DNA from: Theropithecus gelada
Taxonomy: Eukaryota > Chordata > Mammalia > Primates > Cercopithecidae
Length of the DNA: 64,000 nt
Assembly: GCF_003255815.1 (NCBI RefSeq)
Contig: NC_037681.1
Coordinates: forward strand, 64,975,438 to 65,039,437
Direction of reading: 5' to 3'
The first letter of the stretch is position 1; every line of letters starts with the position of its first letter. Both the position numbers and the translations under genes were made by a program. Of this stretch, positions 22,966-34,340 are shown piece after piece. Below the pieces are notes generated by a model. That model made no database searches and was not told the origin of the DNA. It worked only from the letters and a program-made list of their open reading frames with translations.

Positions 22966-23947
22966 AGTTAGGGGTTGCTAGCTCTGTTTTCTTCTTTGTC
23001 CAACTCCTCTGAGAAAGCAGAAAGTAAAGATACCAGCTTTAGTCTGTGGCTACTTTGTTTTTAGTCCCTTTACCTATTTGTAGTCTAAGACTGTCAAGAC
23101 ATTGCTGGGATACATGAACTGGGAGAGCACAAGCAGTGGCTTCTATTTATGAGAAAGAACAAGTCTAAAGAACGAGAGTCACGGAGAAGCAAGTTTCTTT
23201 GCTATTTTTTTTTTATTTTTATTTTTTGAGAACTTCTCATTATTACCAAAGTTCTGTCAGGAAATATATACTAGAAGCCAAACAAAATTGTTTCATTGCT
23301 TATGGTGAAATGCACCAGGGGGGCTGATGGGCAAAAAAGAGCGCCTCATATGAAACATCAAATGTTCCAGTAATCCTGCTCCAAACCATGCCAGTTTACT
23401 TAAAATTTCTTTCACAGTTCTCGTTAGACTCATGCAGTAAATAAATTAAGTACCTTTCCCACTGCGAGTTTTTTAGAAACACTTAATGAAGTAAATGCCA
23501 CAGTGTTAGGCCAGGGGGAAGCCATGCAGTTAAATTATTTTTAGCATGCATTTTCTAGTTTAATTTTTGTTGGTTTCTTTTGATCTGGGCTTGAGTCTTA
23601 GCCAGATAGTGTGATTCAGGGGACAGAGGACATGGATGAAGGGGAGGTTTGTCTTTACTGTCTAGTGAATATAACTAAAGGAAGCTTCCTTTTTTCCCCA
23701 AAGGTTAAAAAATTTTGTCCCTCTCTAAATATATTTAGGATTGCATCTCTAAATATCAAAATAATTGTATTTGGGATAGTTATAAAGAGATACTATTAAC
23801 TCATTACCCTTGAATATTTAGTAAAGCTCTATATGTTTAATTTTAATTATATGACCTTTCAAGAAAAGTATTATTAAATACTATTTTAAAAATACTTAAA
23901 AACATAAGATTATTTTAAATATAGTTTAATCTTTCTAATTAAGGAAG
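22966..23947. other. Low-copy sequence
   Basis: No gene or clear repeat is seen. A poly-T/A stretch lies at about 23205-23228. Confidence 0.35.
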
Positions 23948-23961
23948 CTTCTTGTGATTTT

Positions 23962-24257
23962 TTTGTCTTTTTTTTTGAGATGGAGTCTCGTTCTGTCGCC
24001 CAGGCTGGGGTACCACGGCACAATCTCAGCTCACTGCAACCCCCGCTTCCTGGGTTCGAGCGATTCTCCTGCCTCAGCCTTCTGAGTAGCTGGGATTACA
24101 GGCATGTGCCACCATGCCCAGCTAATTTTTGTACTTTTAGTAGAGATGGGGTTTCACCATGTTGGTCAGGTTGGTTTCGAACTCCTGACCTCAACTGATC
24201 CACCTGTCTCAGCCTCCCAAAGTGTTGGGATTACAGGCATGAGCCACCCTGTCTGGT
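23962..24257 (-). mobile_element. AluS
   Basis: This is a full-length antisense Alu with a perfect 14 bp TSD, 'cttcttgtgatttt', at 23948-23961 and 24258-24271. Confidence 0.93.
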
Positions 24258-24271
24258 CTTCTTGTGATTTT

Positions 24272-26900
24272 GAAGAGCTTGAATCATCATTTTGAGAATT
24301 AAATTATTATTATATTATAAATGTGCATGAGTGTTTGTTAATCAAGTTTCTGATTAGTATTTCCTTTTAAAAAAACCAGGAACTATAACCACATTCTTTT
24401 AAAAACTAAAAGCATTTGTTAAAGTGACCAAAAATAATTGTTTCAAAAATTTTTTGTTGAATGAAGACAATGCAAAAATGTATCAGAGAGGATACACTGT
24501 GTCTGGAAACAATCTGTGTCTAGAAAGAAGTCTTCAATTTTGATTAATATGTTTTATGAGCAACTTAAGAATTAATGCAATATGTTGAGTAAAATACAAG
24601 AATAATTTTTCTTCGCTAAATTGTTCAGCAGACTCTTGTAATTTTCAAGGGGTGTGCTATTGTAAGTATGGGATTTTATTCTGAAGGAACAGAAACCGAA
24701 GTCAAAAAGATGGTTTTCTTTTTGCACAGAACTCTCTAATACCTCTGTCACTATCTCAACAGGGAGTGGTGCTTCTTATTTTAACTTGAAGCCTATAGTG
24801 AGGACTGTCCAGCCTTTTTGCAATCTCCAAGTAATCAGAAAGTATTGAAAGGTGTAATGGGAACAAAGTGGAAAACGGCAGTATCCTCAAGTTACAGGCC
24901 AAATTGGTAACCCTAAGAGAAAGATTTTGACAGCCATAAATATTTCATCTCTCAAGGCCCTAATGCTACTGTGTGAGAACAATTTAGTTAGAAAGATCAT
25001 CAACAATTAGGTGACATCTCTATCACACCTATTACTGAGTTGAAATTTCACTGACATGAATAATAAGGGGTCTTGTTTGACATTTAGCAGTTTAATTAAT
25101 TTGTTTCCTAAAGTGAATGATGTTTTACACTGTGATTTTTCAATACGCCGTCTCCATACACTTGAATTTTTTTATTTTGCTTTTCTTGGAGAAACCAGTT
25201 AGTTTTCCTTTTCACTTAACAAATTACCTACCCATCTTGGTTCTGGTGCCAGCCAGTGTTTTGTGGGGCTTAGCGGGTAGGGATAGTGTGGGGAAGTTGA
25301 GGAAGTGCTACAGATCTTCCTCTGCTACTCAATTTTGGAGGAGAGATAATGTAGGAGTATAGAAAAAGAAAACAAAAACACTTTTTTTTTTCAAGAACAT
25401 TTTGTACTTTTTGGCATTATTGTTAGCCAGAAATGCAAGTCTTGTCTCTCTGGTCATTCTAGTCATGGAGAATCATCAAGGAAGGAGCCATTATGGGTGG
25501 TCATTGCCTGCCATGTGGTGCAACTATTTGCGTTATTCTTTATATATTACTGACTTTATTGGTTTCTGTACACCTTCAAGATATGTTGTACATTAATGTG
25601 ATTTCTGCAATGTTATTTTTGAAAATAAAACACATAATGTTTGCCAAAGGTCACTTCTAAAACAGCTGCTGTGAAAGTAGGAGGAATAATCCAATGTGAC
25701 ATAGAAAGCATGAATCTACTGTGTATTCTTACAGATAAAAATAGACTTTTGAAAAATTAGTCAACTCAATTGTTTACTCTAATTACCTCTATAAAAACCC
25801 CCAAATCCCTACCTTAAGCTGCTTCCCTTTGCAGAGTTTTCTAAAAAACCTGTGTGGAAAAGCCACTTCTCTCCCACTCCAACCTGTAGGTCATGAAGGT
25901 AAATGATATTCTATATTCTCCAGAGTACAAGTGTCCTTAACTACCTGATGATGATGTATATTTCTGATGGATGGGGCTTAGCTAGGTAGACGTACCCAGA
26001 TGAAATCAAGTGAGTGCATATTCATGACACATGTGAGTGGGAAGAATGTCTTAGAACATGTTATGCTGAAGAGACAATGCTGAAGTGTTGAAGGTTGAAT
26101 ATTGAAAGGGGAAGATAGGCTCCAGCTTTTGGAGGAAAGGTAGTCCAGTATATACCTCCCATATGATACTTCTTTCCCTGTTGTCTATTCTTATTTTATA
26201 ACGATGTCTAAAAAATAAACAGGTACCACTACTTTACTAACCTGTTTTTGGGCCAAATATAATGAAAGTGATACGGAACTGATTTTTAACTATTGAACCT
26301 CTAGGATAGATGAACTCTTAAAGCTATCACAAAGCACCATGAGATGCTTCAGCATGATAGAGTGCTAGCAAAGTTGAAATTGCTGCTATTGTGTATCTCA
26401 GACTTGTTAAAGCTGTTCCAGACTCATGGTGAAATAGATTGCTTCCTTCTACTGGTGGAAATTGAACTTTTTCCCTCTATACATGTGTTAGTAAACAAAC
26501 AGTGGCATAAACTTTTCCATTGGAACATATTTTGAAGCAGAGATATGTGTTTGTAGAGAGCATTATATGTATCACTTAAATTTTTTTTTTTTCCCAAAAC
26601 AGGTTTCCAGGTCATAATTTTGAACCTGTATAATTTTCATTATGATTTTCCCCTGTGAACTGAAAGGCCATGCAATAAGTGAAAATATTTTATGTTTATT
26701 TTTATTAAGTACCTCTCCCTCTCTGCCTTAGTACAAGGTGTAGCAAAGGAAGAATTAAGGATAATTTCATAAAGATAATTAAACATAAGCCTTGAGTGAC
26801 TTCTTTCTATCACAAAGACTTCAGAAAGGAAAGGGTTGAATCAGCATGGTATGTTTAAAAACGAAACAAAACAAAAAAGTGTGACATAGGACACCGGAGA
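24272..26900. other. Low-copy sequence, 2.6 kb, no gene seen
   Basis: Short frames at 25117-25362, 25402-25596 and 26344-26535 were read. None shows a domain, and no consistent splice structure links them. A mildly GC-richer patch lies near 25240-25330. Confidence 0.4.
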
Positions 26901-26904
26901 TGTA

Positions 26905-27015
26905 CATTACTAAAAAGTTTTACTATGTGCCAGGCACTGTGCTTCAAACTCAACATGCATGATTTCATTTGGTCCCAACAACCCAGTGAGACAGTTGTAC
27001 TATCTTAATTTTGTA
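26905..27015 (-). repeat. MIR fragment
   Basis: 'ttttactatgtgccaggcac' then 'caacaacccagtgagacagt' is reverse-complement MIR. It is truncated by the following Alu. Confidence 0.7.
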
Positions 27016-27296
27016 CATGGTGGTATGATCATAGCTGAGAACTCTTCAGCTCAGGTGATCCTTCTGCCTCAGCCTCCTGAGTAGCTCGGACAACAGGTGC
27101 ACAGCATCATTCCCAGCTAGTTTTTAAATTTTAGTTGAGATGGGGTCTCGCTATGTTGCCCAGACTATGTTTCCCAGTTCTGGACTAGTCTAGAACTACT
27201 ACCCTCAATTGATATCCTCTTATCTCAGCCTCCCGATCCACCTGTCGTGGCCTCGCAAGTTGCTAGGATTACAGGAGTGAGCCACTACATCCAGCC
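27016..27296 (-). mobile_element. AluJ, diverged
   Basis: This antisense Alu lacks its poly-T end and much of the first arm start. 'cctcagcctcctgagtagct' and 'ttgctaggattacaggagtg' identify it. Extra sequence in the middle ('tatgtttcccagttctggac') suggests a small internal insertion or duplication. Confidence 0.78.
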
Positions 27297-27454
27297 CTCA
27301 AAGCATTTTAAATTACTATGCAATACTTCTACTCATCAACCCTCTGTCGTTAACTGGTTATATCGTCATGAGTGAATTACTTAGGCTTTGAGAGAAGTAA
27401 TTTCTTTCCCTATTAAGTGATGGTCATTGTACCTTCTCCTCTTATTTCAAATGC

Positions 27455-27563
27455 AACACGATACAACGGAAAAGCAATGGATTTAGAGTCAGAGAATATA
27501 AATTCAAAGACTGACTCTATTAGTTATTAGTTGTATTATCCTGAATTATGCACCTAATCTCTC
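27455..27563 (+). repeat. MIR, part 1
   Basis: 'ggatttagagtcagagaata' and 'ttagttgtattatcctgaat' match the MIR 5' half in sense orientation. It is split by the LTR at 27564. Confidence 0.7.
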
Positions 27564-27926
27564 CGATGTGGTTTGGCTTTGTGTCCCCACCCAAATCTTC
27601 ACCTTGAATTGTAATCCCCATAATTCCCAAGTGTCAAGGTAGGGACAGGTGGAGGTAATTGGATCATGGGGGCAGTTCCCCCATGCTATTCTCGTGATAA
27701 TGAGTGAGTCTCATGAGATCTGATGGGTTTATAGGTGTCTGGCATTTCCCTTGCTTGCATTCTTTCTTTCTCCTGCCGCCCTGTGAAGAGGTGGTTTCTG
27801 CCATGACTGTAAGTTTCCTGAGGCTTCCCCAGCCATGTGGAACTGTGAGTCAATTAAACCTCTTTTCTTTATAAATTACCCAGTCTTGGGCATTTCTTCA
27901 TAGCAGAGTGAGAACAGACTAATACA
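27564..27926 (+). mobile_element. THE1/MST-type solo LTR inside MIR
   Basis: The sequence contains 'gatgtggtttggctttgtgt', 'attggatcatgggggcagtt', 'gtaagtttcctgaggcttcc' and 'cagactaataca', in the order of a THE1/MST LTR. A 5 bp TSD, 'ctctc' at 27559-27563 and 'ctctg' at 27927-27931, flanks it. The first base of the canonical TG is changed to C. Confidence 0.9.
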
Positions 27927-28025
27927 CTCTGTAAACTTGGTATCTTCAGCAGGTACCATGAGAATAATATCAGCACAACCTACCTCCACAAGGTTGACAC
28001 TGAAGTTGAAAGTGACATAATGTAG
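27927..28025 (+). repeat. MIR, part 2
   Basis: 'ctgtaaacttggtatcttca' and 'cctacctccacaaggttgac' resume the MIR after the LTR. Confidence 0.65.
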
Positions 28026-28049
28026 GTGAATATGGCTTGTGGTAAATGG

Positions 28050-28160
28050 TATGGATTTACATTTATTACATGCTCCGCTCCAGGTAATACTGTTTTTAAC
28101 AGCATTTTACACTTTATCTCTTTTATTTTGAATGACTTTATATTGTAGGCACTATTATCC

Positions 28161-28164
<4 letters not shown>
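28050..28164 (-). repeat. MIR, part 1 (second copy)
   Basis: 'ttattacatgctccgctcca' to 'aggcactattatcccaa' is reverse-complement MIR. It is interrupted by an Alu. Confidence 0.7.
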
Positions 28165-28197
<33 letters not shown>

Positions 28198-28479
28198 TAG
28201 AAAGAGTCTTGCTTTATTGCCAGGCTGGAGTGTAGTGGCACGATCTCGGCTCACTGCAACCTCTACCTCCCGGGTTCAAGCGATTCCAGTGCCTCAGCCT
28301 CCTGAGTAGCTGGGGACTACAGGTGTGCACCACCACACCTGGCCAATGGTTTGTATTTTTTAGTAGAGAGGGGGTTTCACCATGTTGACCAGGATGGTCT
28401 CAATCTCCTGACCTCGTGATCTGCCTGCCTCCGCCTCCCAAAGTGCTGGGATTACAGGCCTGAGCCATCACGCCCAGTC
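28165..28479 (-). mobile_element. AluY/S with about 32 T tail
   Basis: This antisense Alu has an unbroken run of about 32 T (28165-28196), a long tail that suggests a fairly young copy. Approximate TSD 'tattatcccaa' and 'tagtatcccaa' surrounds it. Confidence 0.9.
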
Positions 28480-28612
28480 TAGTATCCCAATTTTATAGTT
28501 GAGAACACTGAGGCATAACGAGGTTAGGCAACTTGCCTAGAATTATGTAGTTAGTAAGTGGCAGAGCCACTCAGTTTGAATGTAATAATCTCCCTCCAGA
28601 GCCCTTGCTCTC
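28480..28612 (-). repeat. MIR, part 2 (second copy)
   Basis: 'gttgagaacactgaggcata' and 'agttagtaagtggcagagcc' are the rest of the interrupted minus-strand MIR. Confidence 0.75.
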
Positions 28613-28639
28613 AGCCTTCCATAAAGATAGGTTATGATG

Positions 28640-28768
28640 TCAGCTACTGGGCTGACTGAGATGGGAGTATCCCTTGAGCTCAGGAATTTGAGGCTGCAGA
28701 GAGCTATGGTTGTACCATTGCTCTCCAGCCTGGGCAATACAGCAAGATTCTGTCTCTAAAAATAAAAA
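28640..28768 (+). mobile_element. Alu right-arm fragment (FRAM-like)
   Basis: 'gagatgggagtatcccttga', 'ggctgcagagagctatggtt' and 'ctccagcctgggcaatacag' mark a single right-type monomer with a short A-rich tail. Confidence 0.75.
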
Positions 28769-28769
28769 T

Positions 28770-28879
28770 AAGATAGAATTGTGGTAAAATACGTGTAACA
28801 TAAAATTTACCAATGTAACCATTTTTAAGTGTACAGTTCAGTAGTATTAAATACATTCACAGTTATGCAACCTCTCTTT
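28770..28879. repeat. Ancient L1M-type segment
   Basis: 'gtaacataaaatttaccaat', 'ttttaagtgtacagttcagt' and 'ttcacagttatgcaac' match the old repeat also seen at 34860-35092. It is cut by an Alu and resumes briefly after 29181. Confidence 0.55.
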
Positions 28880-29180
28880 TCTTTTTCTTTTTCTTTTTTT
28901 TTTTGTTGGAGTCTCACTCTGTCACCAGACTGGAGTACAGTGGCACGATCTTGGCTCACTGAAACCTCCGCCTCCCAGGTTCAAGCAGTTCTCCTTTCTC
29001 AGCCTCCCAAGTAGCTGAGAGTACAGGTGCATGCCACCACACCCGGCTAAGTTTTTGTATTTTTTTAGTAGAGACGGGGTTTCACTGTATTAGCCAGGAT
29101 GCTCTCGATCTCCTGACCTCATGATCTGCCTGCCTTGGCCTCCCAAAGTGCTGGGATTACAGGCATGAGCCACCAAGCCC
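28880..29180 (-). mobile_element. AluS/Y
   Basis: This antisense Alu has a CTTTTT-rich tail. The flanking 'cctctcttttctttt' and 'cctctttttatttta' are a likely decayed TSD. Confidence 0.87.
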
Positions 29181-29229
29181 GACCCCTCTTTTTATTTTAT
29201 ATGCTATCTGTCCCTTTCTGTCTAAACTG

Positions 29230-30077
29230 ATACAATTCCTTTAAAAATTTTGTAGGTTTACTGTGTATGTTACAATCTATTACATTCGACAAAAACCACA
29301 CTCACTAATATGCCCTTCTCTCTCTTGGGCTCCCTGTAAGGCTGCTGTGGGACAATCCCCTTAAGATACTTAGAAACCCTATTGTTATCACAGGAGGTCT
29401 TCTACACATGGCCTTAAGATCTTCAGAAGTTCTTTTGTCTGTATGAAAGGGTTTATAATGTACTACCTTAAATCATTCTGGGGTCATCGAGGGTTTTATA
29501 GCCACACTCTGAGATGCTTTCTTGATAGGACCTGGGATTTTATTTTTACCTTGAAGGCATTTCTTAATTTGAGAAGTATTTCCTGTCTGAAGAGTCTGGG
29601 AATGAGAAACAAATTTAGTTTTTTAACCCAGCAAGTCCTGGATCCTTTACATTACCTCTAAATTTTGTTTAAAATGGAATAGTTCATTCTTCAGTTCATC
29701 TTTCTCCTCTGACATTTTATTATGGGCAGCAAGAATAAGCCAGGTAGCACTTCCAGTGTTCCACCTGCAGAATTCCTTAGCTAGATCACAAATTTATTAA
29801 GTACATTTCCTTTTTTAATACTATCGCAGGCCACAGTACTACCAAATTTCAAGCTGTCACACAAGGATCTTCTTTCTCCTAAGTTCCAGTAACATCTTTG
29901 TTACATTTTTTATTTATGCTTCAGTGTTAGCGTCTAGAGTACTGTTCCAAAACTAATGCCATGTGTTTTAGATTTTGTTAGAACAGCACCAAACTTTTAG
30001 TAATGAAGTTTGTTCTGGTTAGCTTCACTGCATGAAAAAAATAAAAGCCTACCAATATTAATTGTGTAAAGTCACAA
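29230..30077. other. Low-copy or old unassigned repeat
   Basis: No gene is seen. The sequence has the texture of an ancient repeat that may continue between and after the next two Alus, up to about 31030. I cannot name the family. Confidence 0.35.
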
Positions 30078-30380
30078 CTTTTTTTTTTTTTTTTTTGAGA
30101 CGGAGTCTCGCTCTGTCGCCCAAGGTATAGTGCAATGGCACAATCTCGGCTCACTGCAATCTCTGCCTCCCGGATTCAAGCAATTCTCCTGACTCAGCCT
30201 CCTGAGTAACTGGGATTACAGGTGCCTGCCACCACACTCAGCTAACTGTTTGCATTTTTTGTAGAGAAGGGGTTTCACCATGTTGGCCAGGCTGGTCTTG
30301 AACTCCTGACCTCAGGTGATCTGCCCGCCTTGGCCTCCCAAAAATGCTGGGATTACAGGCATGAGCCACCGCACCTGGCC
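30078..30380 (-). mobile_element. AluS
   Basis: This is a full-length antisense Alu, 'gagacggagtctcgctctg' to 'gagccaccgcacctggcc'. No clear TSD is seen. Confidence 0.9.
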
Positions 30381-30551
30381 AAGGGGACCCACTTCTAAGA
30401 TGATTTCTTTGCTCACATGTCTGATAACTGAGCTAGGATGACCTAAAGGTTTAATTGGGACTATAGACTAGAGTACCTATATATGACCTCTCTGGGGTTT
30501 GGACTTCTTGCATGATTGTGCTGGGTTCAGAGAGGAGCCTCCAGAGAGCAA

Positions 30552-30833
30552 ACATTTTTTTTTTTTTTTTGAGATGGAGTCTCGCTCTGTCACCCAGGCT
30601 GGAGTGCAGTGGCGTGATCTCAGCTCACTGCAACCTTAGCCTCCCAGGTTCAAGTGATTCTCCTGCCTCAGCCTCTCAAGTAGCTGGAATTACAGGCATG
30701 CACCACCACGCCTGGCTAATTTTGTAGTTTCATCATGTTGGCCAGGCTGGTCTCAAACTCCTGACCTCAGATGATCCGCCCATCTCGGCCTCCCAAAGTG
30801 CTGGGATTACAGGCGTAAGCCACTGCGCCCAGC
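30552..30833 (-). mobile_element. AluS with mid-deletion
   Basis: This antisense Alu lacks part of the segment after 'ggctaattttgtag'. A perfect 11 bp TSD, 'ccagagagcaa', lies at 30541-30551 and 30834-30844. Confidence 0.92.
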
Positions 30834-30844
30834 CCAGAGAGCAA

Positions 30845-31213
30845 GTATTCTAAGAAGATCAAATACAAGTTGTATAACCTTTTCTGACCTAGCCTCAGAA
30901 GTCACAGAGCTTACTTCCACTGAACTCTATTGGTCAAAGCAGTCACAAGTCTGCCTAGATTCAAGGGATGGGGACATAGAATATAAAAAAATTAGGGGCT
31001 CATGTTTTAAAACCACTACAGGAGTGGTAAAATTCAAGGATAATATAGCCCATCTTTGTAGCCAGTAACATTACTCTCCAATCCCCCCATCCCATAACCA
31101 GGAGTTGCTTTTTCCAGGACTAACCTTGGATACTTGGAGATACTATTTTATTAAGAATGGGAACATTTCTACCCAAATGTGCATTATTATTATTGTTTTC
31201 CATTTTGCTAATG
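30845..31213. other. Old unassigned repeat or unique DNA
   Basis: 'gacctagcctcagaagtcac' and 'ctctattggtcaaagcagtc' look like a mammal-wide repeat I have seen but cannot name with certainty. Confidence 0.35.
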
Positions 31214-31352
31214 GTCTTCTCCTTTTTATTTTTCTTCTCTTCTTCCTCTTTCTTCTCTTTTCCTTCTCCTCCTCCTTTCTTTTTTTTTCTTCCTCCTTGT
31301 TTCCTCTGCCATTCTTCCTCCTTCCCCTTCCCTCATCTTCATCATCAAGCAG
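31214..31352. repeat. Polypyrimidine tract
   Basis: About 139 bp are almost entirely C and T on the plus strand, mixing CTT, TCC and TTTT units with few interruptions. Open frames on both strands here are low-complexity artefacts (Ser/Phe/Leu-rich or Lys/Arg/Glu-rich). Confidence 0.9.
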
Positions 31353-32095
31353 GGTACACTGGACATCCCTTACCATCTGTTTTCATTTCGGCTGTGGTTA
31401 GCTTTAAAGACAATCTGAAATCTATAACATACCTCAAGCTGAAAAATTTGGCAAGAGGACAAGATTACAGTAGAGAAAATAAATAGAATAAAAAGCTAGA
31501 ATGAATGTTGGAGAGTATTTTCATTCTGTAAGTGCACTGTATCAGTAAGGAGTAAAGTTGAAGGAAATTATTATAAAACAATATATAGTCTGCTGTTTTA
31601 ACTTCCAGGGAGATAAAGTATGAGAAGCTGTTTGGACTCCCCAGTTTCCCAAGGGTAGCCAGTACACAATATTTCTGGTACAAATGAGAGAAGGAAACTG
31701 CTAACTTCACACAGATATTCTTTCTGTATCAGTAGAGATCATTTAAAATGTAAATAGAATTGAGGGAAGTGTATTGGCCAGAAGAATCTGTGAGTGTTCT
31801 ATAAGTATAGAAAAACATAAATTTATACTACACCTTCCTTGAGCTCCTAATGGAGTCAGTTGTCAACCATGCATGCTAATGGAGGATTATAGTGGCATGG
31901 ATACTAAAAAAAAAAGAAACCTTCGTTTTAGACTACATGAGGGTTATGCTTTGCTTGCTTTACATTATTCAAGCCCATGTCAATTTATAGTGTAAAGAGT
32001 AAACTAGGATCTGTCTATATAGCAAGTAAGTAATCAGTCATCATCTTAATATTTAAAACTTTAAACTGATAGTACAATTAGTGGATTTGCTCACA
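31353..32095. other. Low-copy sequence
   Basis: No gene or assignable repeat was recognised. Confidence 0.35.
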
Positions 32096-32109
32096 GAAAT
32101 CCACAATAA

Positions 32110-32334
32110 CTTATTAAATAGTTAATTAACATTATTTATTTATTTTTGAGACAAGATCTCTCTCTGTCACCTAGACTGGAGTGCAGTGGTGCAATCATGG
32201 CTCACTGCAGCCTTGAACTTCTGGACTCAAGAAACTAGGACCACAGGTGCACACTATCATGTCTAATTTTTAAAACAGTTTTGTTTTTTTTTTTTTTTTT
32301 GTAGAGGTGGGGGTCTCCCTAAGATGCCGAGGTT
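32110..32334 (-). mobile_element. AluJ, internally deleted
   Basis: This antisense Alu starts with a decayed A-tail and 'gagacaagatctctctctgt'. Its centre is deleted and holds a T-rich run. The sequence 'aaatccacaata' precedes it (32097-32108) and follows it (32337-32348), which fits its TSD. Confidence 0.7.
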
Positions 32335-32348
32335 AAAAATCCACAATA

Positions 32349-32672
32349 GGCCAGGCGTGGTGGCTCATGCTTGTAATCCCAGCACTTTGGGAGGCTGAGG
32401 TGAATGGATCACTTAAGGTTAGGAGTTCGAGACCAGGCTGGCCAATATGGTGAAACCCTATCTTTACTATAAATACAAAAAACTACTTGAGCATGGTTGT
32501 ACACACCTCTAATCCCATCTACTTGGGAGGCTGAGGCAGGAGAATCACTCAAACCCAGAAGGCAGAGGTTGCAGTGAGCAAAGATCACGCCACTGTACTC
32601 CAGCCTGGGTGACAGAGTGAGACTCCATCTCAAAAAAAAAAAAAAAAAGAAAGAAAGAAAGAAAGAAAAACT
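32349..32672 (+). mobile_element. AluS
   Basis: This sense Alu has an A-tail that turned into (GAAA)n. It inserted at the right-hand 'tccacaata' of the preceding AluJ, giving a third copy at 32675-32683. Confidence 0.88.
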
Positions 32673-32729
32673 ACTCCACAATAATTTAAAATGTTAATGC
32701 AAATGTATTGTCTTGAGATTTTTCTGCCA

Positions 32730-32905
32730 TCTACTCTCATTAACGCCCATTATGTCCTACTGTAACACTTTTAAGACATTAATGTAATTATTTACATCGC
32801 CTACTTTCCATGTTATACTGGAAGCTCCTTGGGGGCATTAGGTCTAACTTGTTTATCTCTGTTTCACCAGCACTTGTACATGTTTGGTGAATAAATGAAC
32901 TAGAC
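32730..32905 (+). repeat. L2 3' end
   Basis: 'ctggaagctccttgggggca' and 'tgtacatgtttggtgaataa' follow the L2 terminal region. Confidence 0.6.
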
Positions 32906-32984
32906 ATGTAGACTTGAGAATTCTGTCCTTTTCCTAATCATTACCACTCCATGGTGCTGAAGGATTTCTTAGTTTTGCAGTTAG

Positions 32985-33200
32985 CTATGCCTTACTTTAT
33001 GCTCCAGAAATACTTTTTATATCCCCTGTTAGCCTTTATCTCATTCTGTTGGAATTATTTGCGTATTTACTTGTATGTCACAGTAACTGGGACTCCTGAT
33101 GGGCAAAGGCCATGTCCTGTTCATCATTAATCCACCAGGCCTTGGCACACTACTTGGAATCCAGCAAATGTTTTTGTAATGGTTAAATCATTGAATGATT
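32985..33200 (+). repeat. L2 3' end (second copy)
   Basis: 'gatgggcaaaggccatgtcc', 'gttcatcattaatccaccag' and 'aatcattgaatga' repeat the same L2 layout just downstream. Confidence 0.55.
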
Positions 33201-33601
33201 TTTTTTCTGCCTGCCTTCTATACAGTAGAGATTACGCCTCTATACAATAGATATATTAAGATCTTTTCTTTTTACTTTGAGCAGTTTAAGAGCCTCTCCA
33301 TAAGTGCAAAGTTCATAAACAACCAATTTTGCTTGTTAATCATCCCTTTGTATTATTTTCATTAAATATTCATTTAAAGCCTTTTATTTTATATAAGGGT
33401 AAGTGAGATTAAGATAGCACACATTAGTAGTTATAGTAGTAGTAATGCTGGAAATTTGTCAGGCATTTATATAAATGTTATAGGTTAGATGACACACAAT
33501 ATATAGTACATTAGATTATTATTTTAGAACTGTTCATGTTTAGCTTGTTGATGACTGAAATCCAACAGTAATTATTATAAAATTGTCCTAAAAATACTAA
33601 A
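33201..33601. other. Low-copy AT-rich sequence
   Basis: Nothing was recognised before the next Alu. Confidence 0.35.
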
Positions 33602-33614
33602 GAGATATTCTTTT

Positions 33615-33916
33615 TGTGTGTGTGTGTGTGTGTGTGTGATGGAGTCTTGCTCTGATGCCCAGGCTGGAGTGCAGTGGCGTGGTCTCGGCTCACTGCAAAC
33701 TCTGCCTCCTGGGTTCAAGCAATACTCCTGCCTCGGCCTCCTGAGTAGCTGGGACTACAGGTGCGTGCCACCATACTCAGATAATTTTTCGTATTTTTAG
33801 TAGAGACAGGGTTTCACCATGTTAGCCAGGATGGTCTCGATCTCCTGACCTCGTGATCTGCCCACCTCGGCCTCCCAAAGTGCTGGGATTACAAGTGTGA
33901 GCCACCGTGCTGGGCT
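33615..33916 (-). mobile_element. AluS with (TG)n in place of its poly-T
   Basis: This antisense Alu begins with about 12 TG units (to about 33638) where poly-T is expected. A perfect 13 bp TSD, 'gagatattctttt', lies at 33602-33614 and 33917-33929, so the microsatellite arose within the tail. Confidence 0.92.
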
Positions 33917-34021
33917 GAGATATTCTTTTCTTTTGAAAATATTACTATACATTTTCACAGAATAAATTTTAATGATTTCTAGTTTTTTGAGTATAAGTTG
34001 GTTTATACCATCATATATCAT

Positions 34022-34192
34022 GCAGTTCTTATCATCATCTTATTAGGTGGGAATTAGTGTACTTATTTTATAGAGGAGAAACTGAGGCTGGAAGACAATT
34101 CATTTGTCTGAGGTCAACAGCTAATAAGTAGCTGAGCTAAGATTCAAATCTGGATCTATCAGACCCGAAAGCCTCTTAAGCAATATGCCTCT
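34022..34192 (-). repeat. MIR
   Basis: 'gaggagaaactgaggctgga', 'cagctaataagtagctgagc' and 'cagacccgaaagcctcttaa' are a clear reverse-complement MIR. Confidence 0.8.
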
Positions 34193-34340
34193 TTCCCAAG
34201 ATTTCAAAGTGAAATTTTGTCCCAATAAATTGAATATAATCTGGATAATTTTATGAAATTAATAGTTTGCCTAGAAGATGTATAATGCTAAAAGCATTCA
34301 CAAGTAGTTTCCTGTTTTTATACATGTAGATATAAAATTT

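Noticed and set aside
31105..31486. Overlapping frames on both strands rich in Lys/Arg/Glu or Ser/Phe/Leu
   Set aside because: They are translations of the polypyrimidine tract and not protein genes.
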